Origin: [Leptolyngbya] sp. JSC-1
Lineage (GTDB): Bacteria; Cyanobacteriota; Cyanobacteriia; Elainellales; Elainellaceae
Direction of reading: 5' to 3'
NCBI GenBank assembly: GCA_000733415.1
Contig: KL662191.1
Span: 1,029,387 to 1,077,990, forward strand
Length of the DNA stretch: 48,604 bases
Each line of letters begins with the position of its first letter. Positions within the stretch are counted from its first letter, which is position 1. Both the position numbers and the translations under genes were made by a program. Positions 32,681 through 41,993 of the stretch are shown here, in pieces. The notes under the pieces are model-generated. The model saw only the letters and a list, made by a program, of their open reading frames with translations. It searched no databases and had not been told where the DNA came from.

Positions 32681-33714
32681 ATGAAAAAACTGTGGCTTTG
32701 GGTAACAATTCTGGTGGCAACCGCAGGGTTGGTGATCTGGCAATGGCAGCCGTCCTTGCAGTTTCCCTTAGCGTTTTGGCAACCCGCTCCCTCCCTCAGT
32801 CAGAATCAACGCGCTCCAATGATTGCTGCACCTGCCGTTGATCGCAAACGCCTTTTAGCTGACCTGCAAGCACTGACCTTTCGACGCTACGACGAATCCG
32901 CTCGTCAGCAAGCCCGCGACTACATTCTGCAAGAATTGCAAGCGGCTGGATGGACAGCTCAACTGCAGCCATTCACAGCCAAGGCCAATCGAACTAATCC
33001 GAGTGGTGCGAATGGTATTAATATCTACGCTGAACGAGCAGGAACCGATCCCACAGCGGCGGCGATTTTGTTGGGTGCCCACTACGATACGGTTGAGCTT
33101 TCTCCTGGAGCCGATGATAACGCGACGGCAGTTGCCACCTTACTGGAAGCAGCTCGACTCTTGGGAAAGCTCCCCACCGCTCGAACGCTACAACTTGTTT
33201 TTTTGATCTAGAAGAACAAGGCTTATTTGGCAGCCAAGCATTTGTCAGCGCCATACAAGAGCAGGCTCTGCAAGGAGCAGTGATCTTGGATATGGTGGGT
33301 TATGCCTGTGAGGAAGCGGGTTGCCAAACCTATCCATCGATGTTACCAATTCGCCCCCCAACTGATCGCGGCAATTTTATCGCTGCTCTGGGCGATCAAG
33401 GGCATCCTGAGTTATTACAGGCGTTTACTGACTTATCTACTTCTGATGTATCTTCTAATCAATCGGTTAGTTTGCCGCTCGTTTTGACGCTTGCCATTCC
33501 TACCTTTGGCGGCCTAGCCCCCGATCTGGTTCGTAGTGATCATGCTCCGTTTTGGGATAAAGGAATTGGGGCTGTACTGATTACGGATACAGCTAACTTT
33601 CGTAACCCGCACTATCACCAGCCGACCGATACAATAGAAACCTTAAATCTACCTTTCTTCAATGGTTCTGTCCAATTGGTGATCAACGCAGTTGCCCGCC
33701 TACTTCAGTCTTGA
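32681..33714 (+). pseudogene. M28-family metallopeptidase, frameshifted at a T-run
   Basis: Two adjacent frames encode one zinc aminopeptidase of family M28. The first (from ATG 32681, with membrane anchor KLWLWVTILVATAGLVIWQW; the open frame extends to 32474) has GAHYDT and GADDNATA with the first metal ligands, and stops just after LQLVF. The second frame resumes with LEEQGLFGSQAF (catalytic glutamates), ILDMVGYA and HYHQPTDT (metal ligands), ending at 33714. The break is in a run of seven T at 33198-33204; an eighth T restores VFFDLEEQGL. All catalytic residues are preserved, so this is either a very recent mutation or a sequencing error. The function would be release of N-terminal residues from peptides outside the cytoplasm. 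Confidence 0.8.
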
Positions 33715-33937
33715 TGAGGACCAGACTTGATGAGAACCAGACAGACATGCCAAATCGTTGGATGCTGACAGCTGCAGTGGCTCAATTGTAGTCGATATTA
33801 TTACAGTATCGATCCTGACAAGCGAATGACATCTGACTCATCTCTTTGGATAGAAACCAGCCTATTGAGCGGTTGTTAGCTTTAAGGGAACAGTTGAAGT
33901 TGAAATCAAAGACGCAGCAAAAGGTGAATCAAAAATC

Positions 33938-34255
33938 ATGATTAACAAAGCAGAAAAGCATGATTCAGAGATGCCAGAAGAGATAGCTGAAAATCCTGGT
34001 ATGAGGGCAGCTGCCATCAATTCCGACCCGACCATTTCGCTAGAAGAAGCTCGCAACGCTGCCGCTGGAGAAGCTCCCAATGCCTCTGGCAGTGTGGCCG
34101 ACAGCACGGTTGAAGGTCATGTTCCAAGTACGTCCGATCCCTATCCGACCGATATTCCTTCTACCGATCATCCTCTGCCGGACGATGATGACGATGTCAC
34201 GGCTGGAGCATCTAACAGCTTTTCGGATGAGACGGATGACCGCTATGTTCATTAG
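33938..34255 (+). CDS. Small acidic, probably disordered protein
   Basis: A 105-residue protein, strongly acidic and rich in Ser, Asp, Glu, Pro and Ala, with a run DDDDDV near the C-terminus. There is no signal peptide, membrane segment or known motif, and it is predicted to be mostly disordered. The ATG follows 'ggtgaatcaaaaatc', a poor ribosome-binding site. The next gene downstream is also acidic and low-complexity. Coding status rests on uninterrupted frame and composition only. Confidence 0.5.
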   Translation: MINKAEKHDSEMPEEIAENPGMRAAAINSDPTISLEEARNAAAGEAPNASGSVADSTVEGHVPSTSDPYPTDIPSTDHPLPDDDDDVTAGASNSFSDETDDRYVH

Positions 34256-34406
34256 TCTCACTTGTTAATTCTCAATTAATTCACTTAGCTCTCAATTAAT
34301 TCAAATCAGCGCTAGTAGGACGTTTTCGCTGCTAGTCGATGCTGCGCGAAATAGTTCTTTTAACTAGTGGTTTAACTAGTCTTTTAAGCAAACGAGATGA
34401 CTGCAC

Positions 34407-34877
34407 ATGAATCTTAACAAACAATTAGCAACGCTAGTTAGCCTAACAGGAGTAACTAGCATCAGTATTCTATTGAGCCTACCGGCCCTAGCACTTCTGC
34501 CGCAAACGGCTTCTGCAAGATTAGGACAAACAGCTCCAGACGTTTCAGAACAGCTTTTCGCTCAATCCGATAACGGCGATGGAGATAACGGTGGTGACAA
34601 TAGTAGCGGCTCAGACAATGGCTCAGACAGTGGCTCAGACAATGGCTCAGATAATGGGTCAAGCTCCTCTGGCCGCGATAGCTCTGACGCAAGCTCCAAT
34701 GACAGCGACAGTGGCGCTAGTAGCGATAACAGTGGGAGTGGCGATTCTGGAGAAGTATTTGGCACTCGTGGTCAGAACCGCAACGAAGGAGGCGCACCTT
34801 ACATTGGAGTTGGAGCATCTCCCTTGGAAAGTGAGTCAGATGGCGAGCTAGAGAGCGAATTAGACGGCAACCGATAG
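34407..34877 (+). CDS. Secreted Ser/Asp/Gly-rich low-complexity protein
   Basis: A 156-residue protein with a clear Sec signal peptide (residues 1-38, ending PQTASA). After a short linker it has about 60 residues of Ser/Asp/Asn/Gly repeats (DNGSDSGSDNGSDNG and similar units), from hexamer-like DNA repeats with ggctcagac and variants. The tail contains GGAPYIGVG and acidic Glu/Ser repeats. The Asp-rich tract could bind calcium or act as a flexible surface spacer; this is inference. No family recognised. Confidence 0.65.
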   Translation: MNLNKQLATLVSLTGVTSISILLSLPALALLPQTASARLGQTAPDVSEQLFAQSDNGDGDNGGDNSSGSDNGSDSGSDNGSDNGSSSSGRDSSDASSNDSDSGASSDNSGSGDSGEVFGTRGQNRNEGGAPYIGVGASPLESESDGELESELDGNR

Positions 34878-35408
34878 CATCAACTGCCTTGTAAGATCAA
34901 TTGCCTTGGCAAAGCACGGGCTAATCCAGCAAGTCCACTCATGCGCTTGCGTTCCCGCAGGGTACTGGATTAAACCCCTTGTTGAGTCTGCTCACGCAGA
35001 TCTCCCCGCCTAGCCCACCGTTGACACGCGGGTGGGCAGCGACGAAGCCGAGGCAATCAGATTGCCACAAAATTCTGTGCAGGCTTGGAAATGGAATGAG
35101 CGGGCAGTTGATTGAAGAGTTTGAGTGTACAGGCTTCTTGTACTATGATTGAACGGGGGATTTTGTCATCCCCCTTTAGAAAGGGGTGAGTAGTTCTAAT
35201 AGAAGTGATAAAAATAACAAGCTAACAGCCAATATAAGTCGGGTTTTGGCAGCCGTTAACGACAACTAAAAATTCAGTTAAAGATATAAAGATATTAGGA
35301 GTGGATGTTTAAGTCCAAAAAGTGGGATGAAAGTAGTAATGTAGAAAAATTGACAGGAAAGTATTTGCGAGCGAGAGAAGATAACTAGTACTCGAATATC
35401 CATTTTCT
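34878..35408. other. Intergenic region with a double hairpin
   Basis: About 530 bases without a convincing gene. A frame reading VDTRVGSDEAEAIRLPQNSV ends at a TGA near 35115 and could be the tail of a lost transposon gene, but I cannot name it. At 35155-35186 two overlapping hairpins share a C-run: GGGGGAT/ATCCCCC and CCCCTTT/AAAGGGG. Confidence 0.5.
35155..35186. repeat. Overlapping alternative hairpins sharing a C-run
   Basis: GGGGGAT (35155-35161) pairs with ATCCCCC (35168-35174). The CCCC of that arm is also the start of CCCCTTT (35171-35177), which pairs with AAAGGGG (35180-35186). The two structures exclude one another. Similar 'ggggga...tccccc' elements occur near 2141-2200 and 48230-48420, suggesting a dispersed repeat family. 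Confidence 0.7.
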
Positions 35409-35456
35409 GTGGGGCCGCTGTATATTGTTCTAAAGCGAACCCTCAAGCTACAGGCC

Positions 35457-38400
35457 ATGCAGTTTCTTGTTCCCCGACGGCTCCTGCTGCTTCCTCAGAA
35501 AATTCCGCTACGTTTAGTAGTGACAGCTCCCTTCGTGTTACAAACCCTGGGAACCGTGGTGCTCGTGGGCTACTTTGCCTACCAAAGTGGCCAAAAAGCG
35601 GTTGAAAATATGGCTTCGCAGTTGATGGGGGAAGTGGGTGCGCGTGTCAATCTTTACCTGACAGATTATGTTAAATCGGCTCATGTGGTGAATCAACTCA
35701 ACGCCAACGCTATCCGTTTAGGGCAAGTGCGGCTTACCGATCCCCTGAGTCTAGAGCGCCATTTTTTACAGCAAATCCAAATCTTTGACTCTCTCAATCG
35801 CGTCCGTTTCAGTAACTCCCAGGGGGGCTTTGTTTCCGTCGGTAGAGACGAGCGAGGCACCACGGTTGCCCTAACTGAAGATTTTAGGCGAGGCATCCTG
35901 CGGGTTTATAGCATCAATGATCAGGGCCAGCGTCTCAAACAACTGGTTGAGCAGCCCAACTATGACCCAACCCAGCGCCCGTTTCATCAGCAGGCAGTGC
36001 AGGCTGGAAGACCTACTTGGACCCCAATTTATACCTATATGCCGGCCTCGGCTGGTTTGGGAATTGCAGCTAGCTATCCGCTGTATGGCCAAACTGGTAA
36101 GCTTCAGGCGGTGCTGTCAAGTGACCTAACGCTGGCCGGTATCCAGCAGTTTTTGCAGCAGGTTGAGGTTGGAAGTCATGGAGTGGTGTTTATCATCGAT
36201 CGCTCAGGACGGTTGATTGCAGCCTCAACGACTAGGCCATCTAATAGACCATCAAAGGAGTCAATCAAGTCAAGTGCTGCAATGTCTAGTAGCAGTGAGC
36301 CAGCAGACCTAAAAGCTACAGATAGCCAGGAACCGCTAATTCGGCAAGCAGCCCAGTATCTATCCTCACAGCTTGATTTAGCTGCGATTGATACAGCAAC
36401 CCAATTGCAATTAAAACTAGCGGGCCGACGGCAATTTCTCAAGGTGATGCCCTTTCGAGATCAGTTTGGGCTGGACTGGCTGACGGTAACTGTTGTGCCC
36501 GAGGCCGATTTCATGGCAGAAATCTACCGCAATGCGGGAGTAACAACACTGCTGTGTGCCATTACCTTATTGCTCTCAATTGGAACCAGCATTTTGCTCT
36601 CGCGCTGGTTGACCAAACCGATCCTGCGGTTAAATGCGGCAGCCAAAACGATTGCGGCAGGAAATCTAGATACGGAAATTGCCATTGATCGCTCTGGGGA
36701 GTTGGGTGAACTAGCGCAATCGTTCAATCAAATGATTTTGCAGCTCAAAGCAGCCTTTGCCGGGATGCAGGCGCTGAATCAAACCGTGATTGAAAGCGAG
36801 ACCCAGATGAAGCAAATTCTGGATAGTTTGCCGGTTGGAGTATCGATGAATCGGCTGGATGGCTCCATTCTTTATCTCAATTCCAGTGGTAAGCAGATAC
36901 TGGGGGTAGAGGATATTTCTGAGGCAACTGCTGAAGTACTAGCGGCAACTCATCGCCTCTATCGCAGTAGCACTCACCTCCCCTACCCAGTTCACAAACT
37001 ACCAATGGTGCGTTCCCTTCAGGGAGAAACGATCACGGTCGATGACATTGAGCTGCATCGGGACGGCCATGTAGTGGCGCTAGAAATGCATTCCATGCCA
37101 GTACGGGACCAGCAGGGCCAGACTGTTGCGTCGATCACGGTGTTTCAAGACATCACCCAGCGGCAGGCCGCTGCCAAAATTCTGGCCGACTACAACCAGC
37201 AGCTTGCTGTACAGGTGGCAGAACGAACCCAGGCGTTGCAGCAGAGCGAAGCCCTGAATCGCGCGATTCGAAATGCGCTGCCCGATTTGCTGATTCGGAT
37301 GAAACGAGACGGTACCTATTTGGAGGTGAAATATCCCACTAACTTCTCCCTCCACAATGCTGACGTAACCATACCCGGCAATACGGTACAGGATGCCCTA
37401 CCACCCGAAGCGGCTGAGCAACGCCTCGCCGCCGTGCAGCGCGCCCTGCAAACTGGGAAAGTGCAAATTTACGAATTTCCGTTGACATCTGAGCAGCAGC
37501 AACGCTGGTTTGAAGTCCGCGTGGTGCCACTCACCCACGATGAAGTGCTGGTTGTGATTCGCGACATTACAGAGCGCAAGCAAACTGAAGCAGCCCTGCG
37601 ACAAAGTGAAGCCCGCAATCGTGCCATTCTTGCCGCCATTCCCGACTTAATCAGTATCGTTAGCGCAGAGGGCGTTTACTTGGATATCGTGCGCAGCCAA
37701 ACCCTGATTGATCTGATTCCAAGCGAGGTCAATCCACTAGGACACCATATCAGCGAATTTTTACCGCCAGCCGTAGCCGATAGAAAGTTAGAAGCCATTC
37801 AACAAGCCCTAACCACCAAAGCCGTGCAGGTATACGAGCAGCAGTTAGAGTTTGACGACAAGCTGCAATACGAAGAAGTAAGAGTTGTTCCCTACGATGA
37901 AGACTCTGCTTTACTAATCATGCGGGATATTACCGAACGCAGGCGCAATGAATTTAAACGAAAACAGGCCGAGAAGGCATTACGCCGAAGCGAAGCTGTA
38001 CAGCGGCAGATTTTAAAAGCAATGCCAGACTTACTGATCTGGATGGATGAACGCGGAACGCAACTACAAAAGATCTGCGGTAAACAAGCAAAAGATGTTG
38101 CCTCAGAGAGGGTAGAGGCTGGCCATAGTATTTACGAAATTCTGCCGTTTGATCTGGCCGCAAAACGCACGGAGATGATTCAACAGGCACTACAAACCGG
38201 GGAGGTACAAGTCTATGAACAGGAGTTGATAATTGCAGGTAAACCCCATTACGAAGAGGTGCGAATCGTTGCGGTTGAAGCCGATCGAGTTCTGGTCATT
38301 GTGAGGGATATTACCGATCGCAAGCAGGCAGAGCAGCAGCTAAAAGCTAGCCTCCAGCGCGAACAAGCGGTTGCGCGGGTAATCGACCGGCTGCATCGCA

Positions 38401-40607
38401 ACTTGAATTTACCTGCGATTTTTGAAACTACCGTGCAGGAACTGCGTCAGGCCATGAATAGCGATCGGTTGGTGATTTACCGATTCAACCCCGATTGGAG
38501 CGGCAACGTTGTGGCAGAGTCAGTTGCTAGCGGTTGGGTTTCCATTATGCATCCCCAAAATTCATGTCACCATTCCCAAAACCTGATCCAGCACGAACAC
38601 TGCCTAGCCGAAACCTGGAGCGATGCCACAGAATTGACGCCAGCTCTTGAAAAAACGGATTCTCAAAAAATAGAGCTTGATATCCAGGATCCTTATCTTC
38701 AACAAACCGCAGGCGGTGGCTATTGTCGCGGTCTTTCCTACAGTTGCGTTGAGGACATCTATAAAGCTGATTTTCCGGTTTGCTATTTGCGGCTGTTAGA
38801 GCAATTTCAAGCTAGAGCCTATGTAATTGTTCCGATCCACCTTGGCAGCCAACTTTGGGGGCTGCTCGCAGCTTACCAAAACTCCGGTCCGCGTCAATGG
38901 CAGGAAAGCGAAATTCAAATCATGATCCAGGTCAGTCAGCAGCTTGGGGTCGCCGTACAACAGGCCGAATTGCTAGAACAAACCCAACGGCAAGCCGCCG
39001 AACTGTTGAGCGCTAAAGAAGCTGCTGAAAATGCTAACCGTGCCAAAAGCAGCTTCCTCGCCAACATGAGCCACGAGCTGCGCACACCCCTAAATGCCAT
39101 TCTAGGCTTTACCCAACTGCTAGAACACGATGCGGCCACCACACCCGCTCAGCAAGAATATCTCAAAACCATCAACCGCAACGGTGAGCACCTGCTACAA
39201 CTGATCAACGATGTCCTCTCAATTTCCAAAATTGAAGCGGGCCGGGTCATGCTGCAAGAAACCAGCTTCGACCTCTATGCGCTGCTTGACACCCTGGAAG
39301 GCATGTTTCGCTTACGCGCAGAAACCAAAGGACTCCAGTTCACTTGCAATCGCAGTTCTGCCCTGCCCCACTACATTCAGGCCGACGAACGCAAACTGCG
39401 CCAAGTCATTACTAACCTGCTGGACAATGCCATCAAGTTTACCCCAGCTGGTCAGGTGAGTTTGCAGGCAGGAGTAGGGGAGGAGATGGGGGAGATAGGG
39501 AAGATAGGGGAGATGGGGGAGAATGGGACAAAGAATCTTTCTTCCCCACTTCCCCCACTTTCCCCACCTTTGCCACCACCGCCCTCTTGCCACCTGATCT
39601 TCGAGATCTGCGACACCGGAGTTGGCATCGCCGCGAAGGAGGTGGATCTAATTTTTGATGCCTTTGTGCAGTCTGAAGCCGGACAGCGATCGCAACAGGG
39701 AACTGGGTTGGGATTACCGATTAGTCGGCGATTCGCTCAGATGATGGGCGGAGATATTACTGTCCGTAGTCAACCGGACAGCGGCTCAACCTTTTGCTTT
39801 AGCATGGTAGCAACGCCCGTGGATGCAGAGGCAATTGGCATCGGTCATTCCTTTGGGCGGGTCATTGGTCTAGCTCCAGATCAGCCAATCTACCGCATTC
39901 TAGTGGTAGACGACACGGATACCAATCGGCAGCTTATGGTCAAATGGCTGACAGCCACCGGGTTTGAGGTACGTCAGGCAAGCAACGGCCAGGAGGCGAT
40001 TGAGCAGTGGCTGAGTTTTGCTCCCCATTTGATTTGGATGGATATGCGAATGCCAGTCATGGATGGGTTTGACGCAGTGCGACAGATTCGGGCTAGGGAG
40101 CGGCAGCTCCAGCTTCAGGCCAATGGTAGTGCCGTTAGGCCAGCCGCAACCAAAATTATTGCGATTACGGCAGCGGTGTTTGACGAAGAACGACAGGCAA
40201 TTCTGGCAGCAGGTTGCGATGATTTTGTGGGCAAACCCTGCCCAGAAGCCGTCTTTTTCGAGCGGCTCGCTCAGCATTTGGGTGTTCAATATCTGCGGGA
40301 AACACCGCCAATTGCTCAAGATTCCGAGCGGTCATTTCACCAGTTGGATGCGCCAGAAAATGGCAGCAAACCAGTGAATTCTGAAGTGGATTATAAAGCA
40401 GTAATCAAACAGGGTTTGAGTAGTATGCCTCCGGAGTGGATTGCCAAGCTCTATCGGGCGACTGTCATTGCCAACGATCAGGTGATTTTCCAACTTTTAG
40501 AAGAGATTCCCCCATCCCAACTGGCCTTTAAGGAAGCCGTGATTCAGCTTGTCAATAACTTTCAGCTTGATCAGCTTATCCAACTTATCCAGCTTGCCAA
40601 CGTATGA
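35457..40607 (+). CDS. Hybrid sensor histidine kinase (Cache-HAMP-PAS x4-GAF-HisKA-HATPase-REC)
   Basis: About 1,716 residues from ATG 35457 (frame open from GTG 35409). In order: a membrane helix (about 18-38), a periplasmic Cache-like sensor, a second helix (358-382), HAMP, four PAS units (about 460-960), a phytochrome-like GAF (970-1175), HisKA with H1206 in MSHELRTPLNAIL, HATPase (LLDNAIKF, CDTGVGIA, GTGLGLPIS), and a receiver with D1529 (WMDMRMP). The GAF has C1109 followed by Tyr, where bilin-binding cyanobacteriochromes have Cys-His. The HATPase carries an insert of about 38 residues encoded by G-rich then C-rich DNA repeats (about 39472-39588). It overlaps the next gene (ATGA). Confidence 0.93.
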   Translation: MQFLVPRRLLLLPQKIPLRLVVTAPFVLQTLGTVVLVGYFAYQSGQKAVENMASQLMGEVGARVNLYLTDYVKSAHVVNQLNANAIRLGQVRLTDPLSLERHFLQQIQIFDSLNRVRFSNSQGGFVSVGRDERGTTVALTEDFRRGILRVYSINDQGQRLKQLVEQPNYDPTQRPFHQQAVQAGRPTWTPIYTYMPASAGLGIAASYPLYGQTGKLQAVLSSDLTLAGIQQFLQQVEVGSHGVVFIIDRSGRLIAASTTRPSNRPSKESIKSSAAMSSSSEPADLKATDSQEPLIRQAAQYLSSQLDLAAIDTATQLQLKLAGRRQFLKVMPFRDQFGLDWLTVTVVPEADFMAEIYRNAGVTTLLCAITLLLSIGTSILLSRWLTKPILRLNAAAKTIAAGNLDTEIAIDRSGELGELAQSFNQMILQLKAAFAGMQALNQTVIESETQMKQILDSLPVGVSMNRLDGSILYLNSSGKQILGVEDISEATAEVLAATHRLYRSSTHLPYPVHKLPMVRSLQGETITVDDIELHRDGHVVALEMHSMPVRDQQGQTVASITVFQDITQRQAAAKILADYNQQLAVQVAERTQALQQSEALNRAIRNALPDLLIRMKRDGTYLEVKYPTNFSLHNADVTIPGNTVQDALPPEAAEQRLAAVQRALQTGKVQIYEFPLTSEQQQRWFEVRVVPLTHDEVLVVIRDITERKQTEAALRQSEARNRAILAAIPDLISIVSAEGVYLDIVRSQTLIDLIPSEVNPLGHHISEFLPPAVADRKLEAIQQALTTKAVQVYEQQLEFDDKLQYEEVRVVPYDEDSALLIMRDITERRRNEFKRKQAEKALRRSEAVQRQILKAMPDLLIWMDERGTQLQKICGKQAKDVASERVEAGHSIYEILPFDLAAKRTEMIQQALQTGEVQVYEQELIIAGKPHYEEVRIVAVEADRVLVIVRDITDRKQAEQQLKASLQREQAVARVIDRLHRNLNLPAIFETTVQELRQAMNSDRLVIYRFNPDWSGNVVAESVASGWVSIMHPQNSCHHSQNLIQHEHCLAETWSDATELTPALEKTDSQKIELDIQDPYLQQTAGGGYCRGLSYSCVEDIYKADFPVCYLRLLEQFQARAYVIVPIHLGSQLWGLLAAYQNSGPRQWQESEIQIMIQVSQQLGVAVQQAELLEQTQRQAAELLSAKEAAENANRAKSSFLANMSHELRTPLNAILGFTQLLEHDAATTPAQQEYLKTINRNGEHLLQLINDVLSISKIEAGRVMLQETSFDLYALLDTLEGMFRLRAETKGLQFTCNRSSALPHYIQADERKLRQVITNLLDNAIKFTPAGQVSLQAGVGEEMGEIGKIGEMGENGTKNLSSPLPPLSPPLPPPPSCHLIFEICDTGVGIAAKEVDLIFDAFVQSEAGQRSQQGTGLGLPISRRFAQMMGGDITVRSQPDSGSTFCFSMVATPVDAEAIGIGHSFGRVIGLAPDQPIYRILVVDDTDTNRQLMVKWLTATGFEVRQASNGQEAIEQWLSFAPHLIWMDMRMPVMDGFDAVRQIRARERQLQLQANGSAVRPAATKIIAITAAVFDEERQAILAAGCDDFVGKPCPEAVFFERLAQHLGVQYLRETPPIAQDSERSFHQLDAPENGSKPVNSEVDYKAVIKQGLSSMPPEWIAKLYRATVIANDQVIFQLLEEIPPSQLAFKEAVIQLVNNFQLDQLIQLIQLANV
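39472..39588. repeat. G-rich/C-rich repeat insertion inside the kinase HATPase coding region
   Basis: A purine tract of 'ggggagatg/gggaagata' units (about 39472-39530) is followed by a C/T tract (about 39541-39585) that can partly pair with it. The protein product is Gly/Glu/Met then Pro/Leu-rich and interrupts the ATPase domain between the N-box and the DTGVG box without breaking frame. A shorter version of the G-rich unit lies after pgm at about 13945-13971. Confidence 0.75.
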
Positions 40608-41902
40608 ACTACCCTGACGTTGCCCCATCCGCCGGAACAATTCTGATCATCGATGATATTCCCAACAATTTGCGGCTGTTGTCAGACCTACTGACGAAAG
40701 CGGGTTACACGGTCCGCAAAGTCACGAATGGCGAAATTGGGATTGAATCAGCCCTGCTGGAACCGCCTGATCTGATTTTGCTCGACATCAAGATGCCTGG
40801 CATCGACGGCTATGAGGTCTGCGATCGCCTCAAGGACAGTGAGCGGACCCGTCAGATTCCAGTTATCTTCTTGAGTGCCTTAGACGATGAAGCCGAGAAG
40901 GTAATGGCCTTTCATGCCGGTGGCGTAGACTATATTCCCAAACCCTTTCAGGTGGTTGAAGTGCTAGCTCGGATTGAAACCCATCTGAAACTCAGCCGCT
41001 TGCAGCAGCAGCTGCAGCAACAAAACGCCCAGCTCCAGCTAGAAATCGAGCAGCGTAATTCTGCTGAAACCGCCTTGGCGATTCTGAATCAAGGTCTAGA
41101 AGCCCGCATCCAACAGCGGACGGCGGAACTACAGACAGAAAACAAACAACTTCTACGCTTGCAAACCGAACTCCAAACCGCTCTAGCCCAAGAGCAATTG
41201 CGCAGTGAGCTGAAATCACGCTGGATTACCGCCCTGACTGAAAAATTTCGCACGCCCTTGACGGTGATCCCGTCGGTGGTTGAACTGCTGAAGCAAGGAC
41301 CAGACTGCTCCGACGATTGGAGCCGCCACCTCCACAGCTTGATCAACCACACTCAGGCCATGAAGCAGACACTACAAGACATGCTGCTGCTGCTCGACGC
41401 CGACGCTGGGCAACTTGCGTGTAAACTCGTGGCTCTAGATTTAACCCAGTTTTGCCAGCAGTTAGTAGAACAGTGGCTGCTGCCCAGCCAGCCAGAATAC
41501 AAACTTGTGTTCGTCCAGTTTGGCCAACCGCCAGAGACTATTTTGGTTGATCCAACGCTGCTACAACCAATCTGTAGCCATATTTTGGCCAATGCAGTTC
41601 GCTATTCCCCAACCGGCGGCACAATTCTCTTCGAACTGGTTTATGAGCCTGACCAAGTGCTGATTCGAATTCAGGATGAGGGGATTGGGATTCCGCCCGA
41701 TGAGCAAGAGAAAGTTTTTCAGCGGTTCTATCGTGCCCGTAACAGCGGTATGGTTGCGGAAACTGCTGTAGGTCTAGGTTTGGCCGTGGTCAAACAGGCC
41801 GTGGAGCAGCACGGAGGCCGGATCAGCGTCCGGAGTGGGATAGACCGAGGCAGTACCTTTACCGTCGCGCTGCCGCTCTCCCCACCAACGCAGCCTGACT
41901 GA
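40604..41902 (+). CDS. Response regulator with degenerate histidine-kinase domain
   Basis: A 432-residue protein coupled to the hybrid kinase by an ATGA overlap. The N-terminal receiver domain is intact, with phospho-acceptor D61 (LILLDIKMPG) and the FLSALDD and YIPKPF motifs. A coiled coil follows at about 130-200. The dimerisation helix reads TEKFRTPLTVIP, where a kinase has SHE(F/L)RTPL, so the phospho-acceptor histidine is replaced by E213. The ATP-binding domain keeps its motifs (ANAVRYSP, DEGIGIP, FQRFYRA, GLGLAVV). It can probably bind ATP but not autophosphorylate on the usual residue, so it may act as an allosteric or phosphatase-like partner of the upstream kinase. Confidence 0.9.
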   Translation: MNYPDVAPSAGTILIIDDIPNNLRLLSDLLTKAGYTVRKVTNGEIGIESALLEPPDLILLDIKMPGIDGYEVCDRLKDSERTRQIPVIFLSALDDEAEKVMAFHAGGVDYIPKPFQVVEVLARIETHLKLSRLQQQLQQQNAQLQLEIEQRNSAETALAILNQGLEARIQQRTAELQTENKQLLRLQTELQTALAQEQLRSELKSRWITALTEKFRTPLTVIPSVVELLKQGPDCSDDWSRHLHSLINHTQAMKQTLQDMLLLLDADAGQLACKLVALDLTQFCQQLVEQWLLPSQPEYKLVFVQFGQPPETILVDPTLLQPICSHILANAVRYSPTGGTILFELVYEPDQVLIRIQDEGIGIPPDEQEKVFQRFYRARNSGMVAETAVGLGLAVVKQAVEQHGGRISVRSGIDRGSTFTVALPLSPPTQPD

Positions 41903-41969
41903 ATCCAGAGCTTGAACCTGAACCAGAGCAATCATCGGCACGCTTTATGCCACTCACCCATCGATTCGC

Positions 41970-41975
41970 TATAAT
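41970..41975 (+). promoter_or_regulatory. -10 box of ssrA promoter
   Basis: A perfect TATAAT lies 18 bases before the mature tmRNA 5' end (41994), as expected for a strong sigma-70-type promoter with a short 5' leader. The -35 region is not a clear consensus. Confidence 0.65.
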
Positions 41976-41993
41976 GAGTAAACGCGATAGCAC

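Noticed and set aside
33198..33204. Programmed ribosomal frameshift in the M28 peptidase
   Set aside because: The T-run alone is not enough. There is no visible stimulatory structure or Shine-Dalgarno-like element, and M28 enzymes are not known to need one. Kept only as one option in the finding on this site.
34985..35120. Possible tail of a TnpB-like transposon gene
   Set aside because: The readable stretch is under 35 codons with an upstream stop, and I could not match it to a conserved TnpB motif.
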